From Carnegiea gigantea (Eukaryota > Streptophyta > Magnoliopsida > Caryophyllales > Cactaceae): a DNA stretch of 64,000 bases. This document shows positions 22,050 to 34,913 of the stretch, piece after piece (the stretch's first letter is position 1; each line of letters opens with the position of its first letter). The notes beneath the pieces were generated by a model, which was not told the DNA's origin, did not search any database, and saw only the letters and a program-made list of their open reading frames with translations. Where the stretch lies: contig JAKOGI010000009.1 of NCBI GenBank assembly GCA_029747015.1, positions 1,188,501-1,252,500 on the forward strand, read 5' to 3'. The translations under genes and the position numbers were made by a program.

Positions 22050-23128
22050 GGGCCTGTTTATTACGGCATATCAAATCTATTATCTGTTCTTATCTAGTCC
22101 AATTTACTTTCTGCTAATAAGATATGTTCCAATCTATTTTTGGCTACTCAAACTTGTTTAAATCCACTCCAATCTGCTTATGGTTGTAAAAATTAAATTC
22201 TATTTTAATAAAAATAAATATATTTTTACGACGTAGGTGGAATAAAAAAAACTATCTTGTAAAAAACACTTTTGAATTTATATTTATCAAAATTCAAGGA
22301 ATAAATTTATTAAAAAATAAGTCTATTATTTTTACCTACTCTCTCATAGAATATAAATATGTCATCAGATACGTTGATTTTGTGTAATGAGTTTATTTTT
22401 ACCGAGGTGCATGGAATCAGTATTATGACAAAGTTTTTATGTTTATCTATTAAAATATTGTTAATTTATTTTATGTTGTAGAAATATTGAGACATTACCA
22501 TAAATTACACTTTTTAGCAAAAAATAAAAATAATACAATTCGATACCCCTAAATCCCCAAACAAAATAATATAGTCATACTTTTTAGCAAAAAAATATAA
22601 AATATATATACATATATATTTTTTTTGGGATCTAAATGACTCTTACAGAAACAAGATGTTGTTGCACAAAACTATCAAAAATCGCGCTAAAATGCTCCAG
22701 AATTTTGTAAGACTCTCCAATCTGCTTCGACTTACTTCAATCTGCTCGAACCTCTTCCTATCCGCTTTCTGTTAGTCAAAGGGCATGTTCTTTTCGACAT
22801 ATCATAAATACTTATCATCAACATTCAATAACTTTCAGCACAATTCAACACCGTTCAGTACTTATTGAAAATACCCAGCTATATTTTCTTCAATCATTGA
22901 ACATGTTTAAGCATGATTATATTTAGCATGTTTTAAGTTGATTCAATATGTTTCAACTTGATTCAGCATGTTTTAACAATAAGTATCAATAAATACTTCT
23001 CATAAGTCAAAAAGAATATATCCAAAGTTGCTCCAATCTACTTTGTGCGAGTCAAATATATTTCAATTTGCTTCAATCTACTTCAATATGCTTTCTGTTC
23101 TTTCAATATGCTCATAACAAACATCCCC
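22050..23128. mobile_element. MITE-like element interrupted by a nested MITE
   Basis: Left end GGGCCTGTTTATTACGGCAT and right end (reverse complement) GGGGATGTTTGTTATGAGCA are inverted repeats. The interior contains degenerate TCCAATCTGCTT/TTCAATCTGCTC units. The insertion at 22781-23023 splits the right part. A TSD could not be fixed beyond a possible TA. Confidence 0.6.
22781..23023. mobile_element. Nested MITE (GGGCATGTTCTTTTCGAC ends)
   Basis: Left end GGGCATGTTCTTTTCGAC, right end (reverse complement) GGATATATTCTTTTTGAC, with AAA on both sides (22778-22780, 23024-23026). The interior has ATTCAGCATGTTT-type short repeats. A similar left end occurs alone at about 36466. Confidence 0.65.
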
Positions 23129-25199
23129 TAAGATCTGAGTATAACATCATTTTATAATATATGGTCATATACAATTTTTTTTTAAAATTGTAAATTAAAG
23201 GAAGTCACAAAAGTCAATTTAGGTGGCCTTTTTTTAGAAAAGGGGAAGCACATAAGATTCAGGTAACCTTTCTTTCAAGGACTACCTAAATGATCATAAA
23301 TTAAAATAAAAAGAAAACTTCTATTAGGAAGAGAAAGAAAAAACACATGAACTCTTTATAAAACAACCATACTTGACCATCCAATCTGCCGTTATAGTGG
23401 CTGCACGATAAATATGTGTAAAAGATATTTATGTTGAAAATTGGGAAGCATCGATTTGATATTTTGGGTTAGTGTCTGAATATGTCACGCTGCATGTAAG
23501 TCCTTTAATTGCATTTATGACAATCTGGTTATCGCCTTCAACCTCTAGATAGTTCATATCAATCTGACATTGTGGATTCAATTTAGGTGGAATTGAAGTT
23601 CTGGTATCTAGTGACGATCCATAGGAACTTTTACTTGCATGTTAAACTGATTGGTACTCACGAACAATACTAGACAGTGATATGGCTGCACTTTTGTTAC
23701 ATGTTACCTAATCAAAGTCAATCATAGTACGCTACCCACTCACATTCAGGTAGTGTTTGGTTGAATATAAACTATTTTGTAATGCCAACAAGTTTATAGT
23801 TATGTTTTCATTATCTCGTTTGGCTATAAGAGAAAACTGTTGATGCGAACTATCATGTAACTACAATTATCACAGATTATGCAACCATAATTGCATTACA
23901 AAATTAATTGATTACATTACATTCAACCAAACATCACATCAATATCATCCATACTGATATTGATTGAATAGTTTATATTCATGTTCTTGAGTTATTTTGC
24001 ATGATGCTATATATAGGATTTCAATATCGATTTTAAGAAAATTTTAATTACTACTAATCCAATGTTTTGCATTTTTGTCATTTAATCATCCACGTTTCAT
24101 AAATGAGTCTTACCTTTTGGATGTTTTGCTGTCATTTACATGATTAGCAATTCTTGTGTTAGACTGTCTCACATAATATATATCATGAAACTGACACTTT
24201 TATGATGCCTTTTGACAATAATTGGGAAGACTAATAGTATATTTGGGGGTGATTGTAAGAAAAGTCATATAAAGAAGAACTGTTAGTCACCCCAAAATCA
24301 AAAAGCCACTTTAAAACATATTATTAGTTATCTTATAGCTTTTAAAAAGTTAACCTTAAAGGGACCCATCTCACAATAACTTTTATATGAGACGATCTCA
24401 TCGTCCCAAAAAATTTACGTTACACGACTATAGGACGTATCTATTGATATAGTTAGTATTATTTTATTGTCATATTTTGTATTTTTTTTAGCAAACATTT
24501 TACATTTCGGCTTCATTTTTTAAACGTTTACTTGATTTCTAGCTGACCTTGTGGAAGGCTACTTTTCGAACAGTTACTGAGAAGTCAATGTTGAGCATTT
24601 TTTTTTTTTTTAAAGTATGGATAATAATGGGATAAGTTAGAAGAATATTTCTCTGAACTATTTTCTACTTCCTCGTCGGAAGTAGTAGATATTAATGATT
24701 TTTTAGGGTCCAAAGGAAATAGCTCCTTCCCAATTTGTAGCTAAATTTCATATTCCTGTCACCGCACGTGGAACTCCCAAAGTAATAAGGTTCTGTTGGT
24801 GCAAAATGTAGTTTGATGGACATAAGTATCAGTTAGTCTATGACAATTCAATGTCAAATTTATATGATGCTTAAAGGGAGTGGAATATACTTTTTCTAGC
24901 GACTCTATTCGGCCGTACGTGTGACAGGGTTACCTAAATGGGTATTTGGGATACAAAAGAGTGTCTCCTATCTGTGTATATACTTGCACCCACGAAGCTA
25001 GGTTCCCAAGAGTCCAAAGGCATACAGAGTTCAAAGGTATTAGGGTGATGGAAACATTCTCTTGATCATGCCAATCTAGGCCTACCATGCTCATCCACAA
25101 TTTCACATATTTACAGAATTTCACATGCCTCTTCGACGAAGAAGCACACCTTCTCGTCATTTACTTGCAAAGTTATGAGTTAGTTAATTACTATGGAAG
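23129..25199. other. Intergenic with weak RNase H-like traces
   Basis: Apart from the remnant at 23441-23557, there is only a doubtful second trace on the plus strand near 24705-24835 (reading ...KFHIPVTARGTPKVIRF then WCKM-stop), which recalls the linker before plant retroelement RNase H domains. The rest is AT-rich with no gene. Confidence 0.3.
23441..23557 (-). pseudogene. RNase H-like (RVT_3-type) fragment
   Basis: A short minus-strand frame reads MNYLEVEGDNQIVINAIKG and continues for about 20 residues. LEVEGDNQIVINAI matches the central E-D motif of the RNase H-like domain of plant non-LTR retroelements and related single-domain genes. Nothing upstream or downstream continues it, so it is a remnant. 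Confidence 0.45.
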
Positions 25200-25430
25200 T
25201 ACATGCCCATTTCGACGGACTTTCCGATGGAATTCCGTTGGGAATTCGATCATTAGATGGGTTTTCCGATGAAATTTTGGACGGATTCTGTCCAAACAAG
25301 GATCTGAAGCTTGATTGTCAGAAAACTGTCGGTCTCGCCGAAGATTTCGTCGGACAACCTGTCAAAAATTCCATTGGAAATTGGTTGGATCAGTTGGAAA
25401 TTTCTCGAAAACCGCACGTTTTTTGTGGTG
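25200..25430. mobile_element. Right end of a CACTA (En/Spm-like) element
   Basis: The segment is rich in TTTCCGATGGAATTCCG-type motifs, the classic CACTA subterminal pattern, and ends ...CACGTTTTTTGTGGTG. Its reverse complement CACCACAAAAAACGTG resembles the canonical CACTACAAGAAAAACG terminus. The left end was not found. The overlapping 100-codon frame is a by-product. Confidence 0.5.
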
Positions 25431-26065
25431 CTATGATGTACAGTTTCCTAAATATTAATCAAATTATTTATTTACCAAAATGTGCATTGCAATAATTAAT
25501 TATTAAACCAGTAACCTCGATGCCGAATTCACAAGGGTATTCACTAGGTGGTTGGTTTGAGTCCTGAGTCACTCTGCACGACTGTGACCATGATCTTGAA
25601 TCGCAATCACATGGTCTCTTTTGGCAAATCGTTTGAGCGTACTTGTTGGCTGGTTTGCTGATGGAACGCTCCTGATCGAAGGAATTTTTTTCTCGGAATT
25701 TAACCACCCCTGAAAAAAGACTTTCATTATTATTTAGGCATAATTTCAAACTATATTTCCATAACCATTTCATGAAAATACTCCAACAAATTTGGATTTG
25801 GTCATAGATCCTGCTCTTGTGAATGTACTTGACCATCAGATCCCCAAACAACTTGGATTTACATGAACTCGTCCCAATTTCAACCTAAGTTTTTGATTAA
25901 AAATTTAAGTTTATTTTGATGCCACTGAAGGTAACTCAGTCCGAATTTTTTTGTAAAGTGGTACAGAAATATAGTTGTTCTCCACAAAGAAACAATTCAA
26001 CTATCCATTTAAGGTTAAAATAAAGAACTAAGAAATCATCATAATTCAACTACCAGCATCATTAA
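25431..26065. other. Intergenic
   Basis: No family recognised in the minus-strand frame at 25468-25851. No complete repeat seen. Confidence 0.35.
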
Positions 26066-26397
26066 GGCCCTATTCTTTTCGTTGGTAAATCCCAATTTAC
26101 TAACCTCAACTAACTTCAACCCACTTCACGAACTTCAAAAAAATATATACACTTCAACCAACTTCAACTAATTTCAACCAACTTCAACCTATTTCCCACT
26201 ATTTTAACCAATTTCTACCCATCATATGAAAAAAAAAAAAAAATTACCCACTTCAACAAATTTCAACCAAGTTCAATCCACTTCAACCAACTTCAACAAA
26301 AAAATGCTCACTTCAATCTACTTTAATTCACTTCTACCAATTTCAACCAACTTCACCTATTTATCAACCCATATTTTCCTACGAAAAGAACAGGCGC
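26066..26397 (-). mobile_element. Third copy of the GGTTGAAGT MITE, opposite orientation
   Basis: Ends GGCCCTATTCTTTTCGTTGG and (reverse complement of right end) GCGCCTGTTCTTTTCGTAGG, with TAA at 26063-26065 and 26398-26400. The interior is an array of CAACTTCAACC-type units. Confidence 0.8.
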
Positions 26398-26700
26398 TAA
26401 AGGGAGAAATGCAGGTGCTTTCTGGTAATATTTCACCTAAATTTATCCCATGTACTCTTTCTGGTACTCAATTACTATGTGCTAGATGCATAAGTGCATA
26501 ACAAACCCTTTTTGAGTTTCAACAAACTGAAATAGGTTGAGACTTTTCTTGAGCCTGGAAGTATTTGTAGTCATTGTCAACATGAGGCTTCTTGTCCATC
26601 TCCTTAAGTAGATTTATTGTGCTAGCTAGGCTGTCTTGGGGACACAGTTCAACATGATTACTTGAATAGCGGTTGTTGTATATATACCCATTATTATATT

Positions 26701-27961
26701 CAGTGGCGAAGCCAGAAAATTCGGAGAGGGGCGTCGGAATTAACAGCACACAATATAAAATTGAACAATAGTTATAAACTGAAATTAAACAACGATTACA
26801 TTATATCTAATCTAATTGTCCTTAATGAGACCTCATATTTTGAAAGTGATGCAAAGTATCGTCAGTAGATAAACTTTCAAACAAATCATCCTCAAAGTAA
26901 GTAATAACAGTATCATTCAAAAACTCATCTGAGATTCGGTTGCGCAAGTTGGTCTTGATATACTTCATCGAAGAGAATACTCTTTCAACTGTGGTGAATT
27001 TTCGAATTTCGAACTTGAAGGTAACGACGAGGATTCTTTAGCTATCTTTTTGAAATATCTATGCATTTTGACCTAGAATTGAAATTAAACATATAAATTA
27101 AACAAATTTTATATTGAAATTGGAAACTAAACTCACAAATTCAACTATAAAAATAAAGCAATCTACAAATTAAGAGTTAACCTATAATTGAAATGAAACC
27201 TATAAATAAACAAAGTTGGAATTGAAATTGGTAAAATAAACTCACAAATTAAAGAATACAACAAACTAATCTACAAATTGAGATTTAATCTAGAATTGAA
27301 ATTAAACATATAAGTTAAACAAATTTGAAATTACAATTGACAAATAAACTCACAAATCAAACAATGCAAACTTATTAATCTACAAATTGAAAAATTAAGT
27401 AACAAATTCAAGTCAATAAACTTTTAAACAAGTATTAGGAAAAGGAGAACTCAGAAATTTGGAGAGAGAGTTGAGGACTTGATGTCGTTGGTAATGGTGA
27501 GTTGTGGCCTGTAGGGCTGGCACTGACTCACCGGTGAGCGGTAGGCAGTGGGTGGTGGCGTGGTGCTTTCGTGGAATGGTGGTGGACCTGGTGGTTGAGT
27601 GTGCGGCCGTGGGTAGAGCCGTAGAGGAGCGAACAGACAGAGGAGAGTTGAGGACCCGAAGTCGAACTGACGAACAAAACAAACAGAGGAAGAGCGAGTA
27701 CCAGAGGCTTTAAAAAAAAAATGGAAAAAATAAAATGGAAAAAAGGAAGGATAGAGGTTCAAACCCACGACATTAGAGACAAGGCAACTCACAAACCAAA
27801 CGCTGGACTGCTGAAGCAAGGGAGATTTCATGTATCTCTTTAACACATCTAATATATATAGTTAACTTCTATTTTTTTTTATAATTCACAAACGTGTATT
27901 ATTATTTTTTTTGAGAGGGGTGTCGGCTGACCCCATTGACCCCACGGTAGCTACGCCACTG
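26701..27961 (-). mobile_element. Non-autonomous hAT element with perfect 8-bp TSD
   Basis: ATTATATT is repeated exactly at 26693-26700 and 27962-27969. Inverted ends are CAGTGGCGAAGCCAG and CAGTGGCGTAGCTAC, the common plant hAT type. Inside: a C-terminal transposase remnant on the minus strand, an A/T-rich repeated middle (ACTCACAAATT, AATTGAAATTAAAC units, 27060-27420), and a GC-rich 300-bp block (27480-27710) that would be the 5' part of the minus-strand element. Confidence 0.9.
26822..27001 (-). pseudogene. C-terminal HAT dimerisation region of a TTF-type hAT transposase
   Basis: The minus-strand frame reads TTVERVFSSMKYIKTNLRNR, continues through an LNDTVITYFEDDLFE block, and ends in a stop at 26822-26824. 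TVERxFSxMKxxKTxLRNR followed by an LND-TY-E block is the signature of the last exon of the TTF-zinc-finger/DUF4371 hAT transposases. All upstream domains are deleted; the reading becomes unrelated just before TTVER. Confidence 0.8.
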
Positions 27962-28044
27962 ATTATATTGAACTTCTCTTTTAAAAAAAGAAATGAAATG
28001 TTTTTGGTTACTCAAATAATTTATCATATATAGATAACAATCTA

Positions 28045-28175
28045 CGGGTCTCTTGGAATCAGCCTCTCTACGGGTAGGAATGCCGGTAGAGGTAAGGTTG
28101 CCTACAGCTGGATCTCCCCAGATCCCGTGAAAGCGAGACCCACACTGGGAGATATTGTTGTTGTTGTTATTGTTG
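28045..28175 (+). mobile_element. Short SINE-like retroposon with perfect 18-bp TSD
   Basis: The 131-bp body starts CGGGTCTCTTGGAATCAGCC and ends with a (TTG)n tail after CCCACACTGGGAGATA. The 18-bp sequence TATATAGATAACAATCTA is exactly repeated at 28027-28044 and 28176-28193. The tail resembles Au-type plant SINEs. No box A/B is evident, so it is 5'-truncated or mobilised in trans. Confidence 0.85.
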
Positions 28176-28572
28176 TATATAGATAACAATCTATAAGTCT
28201 GTCTCATTTTAAAATGATCATTTTTTGTAACGATATGAGTTTAGACGGGTTCATTGGGGGTTTTTTTTTTTTTTTGCTTTCTTTATTATAGGTGCTACCT
28301 ATTTCTACAATTGTATATGGAATGAACAGACAACCAGTATAAACGCCCACCTCCCTTTTCTCTAGAATTACCAAGTCCCCTTCATCTTTCAGTCTTCTTC
28401 TTCTTCTAACCATCAATTAGATGCTGAAAATGATCTTTTATGATTGTTCCAGGCTTTCTGTTCTCCTCTTTTAATCTATTTATTCAAATTGTTGTTTTCT
28501 TTGTCTTTATTATGATCTGTTTTCCTAATTATGAGATTTTGTCTCTACAATTGTGTGGGAGTATTTCATTTT

Positions 28573-31500
28573 GGGTGTATTTGATAGGGGGTAAAATTAT
28601 TTTCCCAGAAAATAATTTTTCTGTTTTACGTTGTTTGGTAAAAAGCGGAGGGAAAAATCATTTTCAGGGGAAAATGATTTTACCTCCTGAGAAGGAAAAT
28701 GTTTTCCCCTAAAAATGGCCGTAAAATCATTTTCCTGGGGCTCGAAAACAACTCTACTTCTGTAACTTCTGTTCGATTTCAGGAAAGCTTCAGTAACGTT
28801 CGAAAGCCTTACTCCCTCTCTTGAATTTGGAAGTTTTGGCTCTCACCATTGTTGCAAGCTGGTTGAAGCACTCTCGGCGCTGTATTCGAGACTCAGTCCA
28901 AGCACTCTTGCCACTGCATTCAGATTCAATTTTCTAGGTAAGTTTTAGATTTAGGGTTTCAATTGCTGTGAATTCGGCTGAAATTTTCTTGAATTTGGAA
29001 GCTTTGGCTCTCGCCATTAATGGCTTTTCTTTGTTGATGGGACTGAAAATTACCAATTTTTCTGTCTATTACGTTATATATATAGTTATTCAGCCGAAAT
29101 TTTCCATTTATCTCTATGTGGTATGTTAAATTTTGCTTGAATTTGGAAGTTGTGGCTGGTTTGGGTATACCTTTGAGGTGGTTGATTTGAGGGAGACAAT
29201 GGTTTGTGGAAGGATTGTTAAAGAGCCTGAAAAACCATCCTTTTGCTATCGAAGCATATTCATGTCTGCTGTTTTTTGAAAGAGTTGTTGATTGCTGCTG
29301 TGTTTGCTGGAAATTTCGCTGGAAATTTTGCTTGAATTTGAGATTCATGTCTACTGTGTGTTGTATAATTGGATAAGTGATACCATTATTTGCCATATCT
29401 TGCAAGGCTTTGTGAATCAAGAGAGGGATTAATCCCTTCAATTTTTTCTGATTGTTAAAAGTACATTATTTGTCAATATGCTAACTGATGTTGACATGCA
29501 TTGTTAAAGTTGCTTTAATCTTAGTTAGGTGGTTGAAGGTCTAAGCTTGTATTATGCTCAGTTGCCATTTGCTTAGAAAAAGACACTTAGGAAGCTTGTT
29601 GCTATTTATGCAACTTTTTTCTGCTTAGTTTCCTTATTACAAAATGGACAAAGGGAAAATGAAAGAGGTTAGCGAGGATAAGAAAACTCAATTTCGTTGG
29701 TCCAAGCCAATGTCGAAGGAACTACTCAAGTTTTTAGCCGATGAGGTTAAAAAGGGGAATCGACCGAACAACACTTTCAAGTCTAGTTCCTTTGTTGTAG
29801 CAGCAGATACAATATCAAAGAAATTCAATGTCAAATGTCTACCGGATTATGTTGACAATTATCTAAGAACCATGAAAACTGCTTAGGGCATCATAGCCAA
29901 ACTTCGAAACCAATCTGGCTGTGGGTGGGATGAAAATATGAGGATGATTCGCATGTCTCCTGATGTGTACAACACATATGTTGAGGTATGGCTGCCTGTT
30001 TTCTGATTTTTAATGTGCCTGTTTTCTGTTATATTACGCAAAATTGGGTAATGGTCTTTATGATTGTTATATTATACACCCTGTCAAAACTTGCAGACCA
30101 ATTGGGTAGCTTCTGATTTGTAATGGTCTTTATTACTGTTACATTATCCATGCTACAATAAGTGCTAGCTTCTGTCACTGAGATACATGTTATCTGCTGT
30201 TTCTTATTGTCGGGCCTTTTTTAAAGCCATATATTATCTGCTGTCTCTTGTTCCCATTTGGGGGGGCCATTGCTGGCTCAGATGAGGGAATAGTTTCTAT
30301 ACATGAAATGGGTTTTACCTTTGTGACTCATGGTTCTGTCATAAACTGAGTATGCTACAGTGAACTTATTTGTAGCAACTTGTGTATTTTTCAGAAGGTT
30401 ATTTTACTTATTATAGGCTTATATGTTGCAATGAATCCATTGCAATATGCTGTAGTTCTTCTCGTTCTTCTGTTACTTCATGCTTAGGGCTTTCGGTTGG
30501 ACTTAATTTTGCTATGACTTGCTTTTAAAAAAAAAGATCTTTAACCTTCATGAAGTGGGGGACCAGGAAAAGCTTAAATTTATGGTATGCTCTAATGAAA
30601 CATTACAACATTGTGGACTAATGGTCAAGAAGTACCATTCTAAATTACAACTGCAGGGAAAGGATCAAAGACCAGAAGAGGCTGTTGAAGACAAACTATA
30701 ACCACTTCCCTTTAGAGTGGGGATCTCACTGCAGTTTAAGGTACCAGAGCAGCCTGTTAAGTACACAAAAAAGAGAAGTCAAACCTCACAAAAAAGAACC
30801 TAAGAGCTTATATTTACTGTCTTTTTTCTTTTTGCCTGACATATCTCTATCACATAATTCATTTCAGGATGGCATATATTCTGTGTTCGGTATTAGCACC
30901 ATAATAGAGTTTATTCCCTTATCTTTGATAAATGTGTTCTGTCGTAAGCTTGTCCTAACTAAGTATACATAGTTCCACCACTCTCTTGCTGACTCACCAC
31001 CCCCCAAAAAAAAGAAGAGCAAAAGGTGAACGCAAGATAGAAAGAAGTGAAACAATGTTCACAGCATTTGTCAGTATTGCAATTTCTCTCCTTGGTAATG
31101 ATATGCGCCTGAGCCAGCAAGGGCTTTGAACTATTGGTTGGTTTGGCACTTAAAGGTTGGATACTTGGAGTTGATGAGTAATGAATATGCAAATGTTGGG
31201 TCATGTTCCTCCTAGAAATTGAGAATAAGCTATTATTCTGTTCTGGATTTTTTTTTTAAGACAGTATGTTATATTCAGATTATTGTTTGAAGTAGGACAA
31301 GGGCTGGTGGACATTATTATTTGATGTAGGACAATATGCTATGTTCAGATTTGCTTGCTCAGTGTCAGTTGCTTGTTTTGATTAGTTGTTGTTTCTTTTA
31401 ACAGGCAAATCCAACTCATGAGAAGTATCTTAACAAGATATGTATGATGAAATGGCTACTGTGGTTGGAAAGGATATCGCTCGAGGAAGTGGTTCCAAGT

Positions 31501-32252
31501 CATTTGATGATGTTGGGATACAATCACTTGGAGCTGTGAATCTGAAAGAAAAAGGTGACGGTGACGATGAGTTCATGAAAGAAAATAACAAACAATCGAC
31601 TTCAAGTGTGCCATTAGAATCAAGAAAAAGTCGAAAGAGAGCCCGTGACGACAATTTGGAACTTCAAAATATCTCCACCCAAATGGCAGAAGTCGCTATG
31701 GCTCTACAAAAGGTATCTAAATCCAAGCTCGACGTCGACCTTCTTTATCAAGAAGTGATGAAAACTGAAGGGTTTGAAGAGAACTTTTTGGGAAGTGCTT
31801 TCGATCACCTCGTAGAGCGTGAAAACCTTGCAAAGGCCTTTCTAGCGAAGAGCGATAAATTGAGAAGGATTTGGCTTGAAAAATTCAAGGAAAACAATTG
31901 AATGAAGTGATATTTCTCTCTTTTTTTTTGGTCTCCCTTTTTTTAGCTAAGGAGAACAAACAGTTAAGAATTATGACTTTGTGACTGTTTGATGACTTTG
32001 TAAGCACTGTTTGATGACTAAATTGACTGTTTATCTATTAGCTTAGCCTATTAGTATCAAACACTTGAGAATTATGGTATTGGAAAATGATTTTTCATTC
32101 TACCCAATAGCATAAAATGATTTTCCGGGAAAATCATTTTCCATTCTACCAAACAGCAGAAAATATAAGTGAAAAATTATTTTCCTTGGGAAATTATTTT
32201 CCATGGAAAATGATTTTTCGGGAAAATAATTTCCCCCTTACCAAACACACCC
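28573..32252 (+). mobile_element. PIF/Harbinger-type element carrying only the MYB/SANT-like gene
   Basis: Ends GGGTGTATTTGATAGGGGG and (reverse complement of right end) GGGTGTGTTTGGTAAGGGGG, with TTT at 28570-28572 and 32253-32255. Both ends carry GGAAAATNATTTTCC-type palindromes over about 150 bp. The only gene inside is a broken MYB/SANT-like ORF1; no transposase is present. A leader-like region at 28780-28937 has a possible splice donor (CTAG|GTAAGT). The segment TTGAATTTGGAAGxTTTGGC is repeated within it. Confidence 0.85.
29644..31901 (+). pseudogene. Harbinger MYB/SANT-like protein (ORF1), broken
   Basis: Exon A (29644-29985) begins MDKGKMKEVSED and carries the Myb/SANT-like DNA-binding domain (RWSKPMSKELLKFLADEV, KKGNRPNNTFK). 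A TAG at 29884-29886 interrupts what should be MKTAWGIIAKLRNQSG (TGG to TAG). Exon A ends at a GT donor (29986). The intron is about 1.4 kb. Exon B (31405-31901) starts ANPTHEKYLNK, has a frameshift just before MYDEMATVVGKD (31440), then the family's C-terminal helical region (VDLLYQEVMKTEGFEENFL) and a basic patch SRKSRKRARDD. In active Harbinger systems this protein binds element ends and brings in the transposase. Two lesions make this copy non-functional as a full-length protein. The intron contains frames I do not recognise. Confidence 0.85.
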
Positions 32253-33790
32253 TTTAATTTGGTTGTATGTTGTCCTTGTTGTTTTATCATGTTGGGGATG
32301 AACAATGTGAAGGTTGCAATAAGGTTCTTCAATGACATTTGACAATTCAAGTACAATCTCTCATACCGAATCAATACTTGTTCACGAAGTCTGCACTAGC
32401 AAGATCAACAGGTCTATAATCTGAAGAGAAAAATGTTAGATATGTGGATCTCTTTCCGAAGCTGTACTATTGGAAAACAATGATTCATGTGGGAAGACGG
32501 ATATTCAGTATGTACTAATACTAATTAAGTTAGATTTCATAAAGTTAGAATTTTACTGTATTCATTTTGGTAGAATTTACATTGTAGATGCCGGATGATT
32601 CCTCTATATTTAATAAAATTGTTCTTTTTCTTGCTTAAAAAATAAGACAAGCAGTCATAACAAGAATTTTCCATAAAGACATAATTGTGGCAGATGTTAC
32701 TTAACTAGCATTAGGCATCTCTTAAACTCAAATGATATCTTTAGGGTTCCAAGTTTATCTTTATTAGCATATACGTACAGTGCAGTCCTTTATGCCTAAA
32801 GAAACTTGTAACTGCAATCTCAATACTTCACGGACCAAATATGACATCATTTCATAACTATTTCTCATAGTCATGGGCGGAACTATTTGTCAGATAGGGG
32901 TGTCTATGGACACCTCTAATTTAAAAAAAAAAAGGTAATTTATTTTGAAGAAGATTAAATTATTATATGTGGATACCTCTATAATAAGCTCAAAAAGTTA
33001 TGACCACCCTCTAAATATACCTATTCCACATAGAAATATTTTAATTTTTCTAAATATAAAAACTAAGCTATATTGTTAGAATTTGATAGCAAGTAAAATA
33101 AAATTAAATACATAAAAAAATCTACTGAGTTATTTGTAATTTTATTTCATGTTTCTACATGTTCACTTCATTGTTTAATGTTGATTTTTTGGGGGGTGTT
33201 ATTATTCGGTGCTAATGATTTATGTTATCTAACAAACGGTTTTAGTAAATGAGAGGTTATTGTAACATTCTACAATTTCAGTACAATCAAATTCAAAATA
33301 TGAAGAATCGCAAAGAGCAAATGAGTAGTAGATTATCATTTATTTGAGTAAAAAAATAGAATATATTATTATTGCATATCAAGTTACGTTCCGCTAGTAT
33401 AGAAGTACAAATGGAATGTTTTTTTAAAAAAAACACCTATATGAAATAGACTATCATAGTACGTAGCATATAATTTTTTTTTAGATAGTGTATATTAGTT
33501 AGATGTTAATAGATGGACACCAATTTCCTAAATGTCTAATCCCATTGCTTATAATGATCACATACAATAACTAGTGGTACAGCGGCTATATAATATAGCT
33601 ATACTTTGTTGTAGATGCCGTACTATAAAACGTAACCATATGTCATAACATGGATAATGCCACCCATAATGTAATGCACTTACCAGCTCATATTCACTGT
33701 CATCCACGCACATTTCTGGTTAGACTCTTGGGGGTGTGTTCTCCCATTAATCACATGACATTTGTTTTTTTCTATTAATGTGTATTTTTC

Positions 33791-33836
<46 letters not shown>

Positions 33837-33838
33837 AT
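33791..33838. repeat. (AT)n(GT)n compound microsatellite
   Basis: About 13 AT units pass directly into about 10 GT units. Confidence 0.95.
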
Positions 33839-34090
33839 AGATAAGTTTTAATACATGTGTATTTTCATGATGTGTGAGAATACAAATTCCTAAACATATA
33901 GGAAAAAAATAACATGTTTTTGTATGATGCTTAGTGGTGGGCAAATGTACCAACCTGAATGATATTAGGAATCAATTCATTTAAACATATGTGTATTTGT
34001 CACTCATACGACGGGTTGGGTTGGACTCTTATATGAATCAAGGGGTCAAGTCCTAGGCTTGACTCAATTTTGACCTGAGCAAAATTGTAG

Positions 34091-34092
<2 letters not shown>

Positions 34093-34160
<68 letters not shown>
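34093..34160. repeat. (AAT)n microsatellite
   Basis: About 22 uninterrupted ATA/AAT units. Confidence 0.95.
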
Positions 34161-34161
<1 letters not shown>

Positions 34162-34913
34162 GTTACATATAAATTATTGATAACTATTTGACCAAGTGCA
34201 ACATGTATATAATTAGCATAATAGACAATTTGATAAAATTATTGATCATTAAATTAAAATGTTGACTTTTCATATGGTTAAAAGGGTTAATATAGACAGT
34301 TTTTTAAATTTGAATAGTAACATATTAAATTAAAATGTTTTTTTAAACTATCCTATCTTTTGTATGAAGGTATAATACATAATCAATTACTTTAAATTTA
34401 GGGTTCAATAGAGCTAGCTTTTTTACAATTTAGAGGTAAGATTTATTATTGTGTCTGGTAGTCCTCTTGTTTATGAACATTAAGGCAATGGATTTGAATT
34501 TGGACCTATATCTGGTAAAAATTGATGCGTACATACTCGATCCCTTGTCTTGAGCATGAGTTGGATGAACACCAGTTCGAGATCCCTTGAATAAGGTTAA
34601 CTTGATTTTCACCTAATTAAACTTAAATTGAACCAATCGAAATTATACACAATATGAATTTTCTCCATCATGCATGGTAAGAAAATATAGTTGTCTTCTC
34701 TTCAATTCAAAGAAACAGTTCAAATATCAATTTAATGACAGATTAAGGAAGTGACCAAGTACTAATAGTTCAACCCACCAGCATGATTAACAGGAGAGAA
34801 ATTCAAGTGCTTGCTGGTAATGTTTTACGCAAATTTATCCTATGTAGTATTTAATAGTACATAAGATAAATTCTTAGTTTCAAGTTCTTCCAAATTTTCA
34901 CTTCCAGACTAAG

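Larger units (their letters stand above)
32256..34913. other. Intergenic with microsatellites
   Basis: No gene seen. Around 32875-33030 lies a GGCGGAACTA...GGTGTCTATGGACACCTCTAATT segment whose motifs recur near 38878-39000, so it is probably an old element fragment. Microsatellites are listed separately. Confidence 0.35.

Noticed and set aside
27413..27846. Minus- and plus-strand frames in the GC-rich block of the hAT element
   Set aside because: Low-complexity Pro/Thr/Ser-rich translation of a GC-rich transposon end. No domain.
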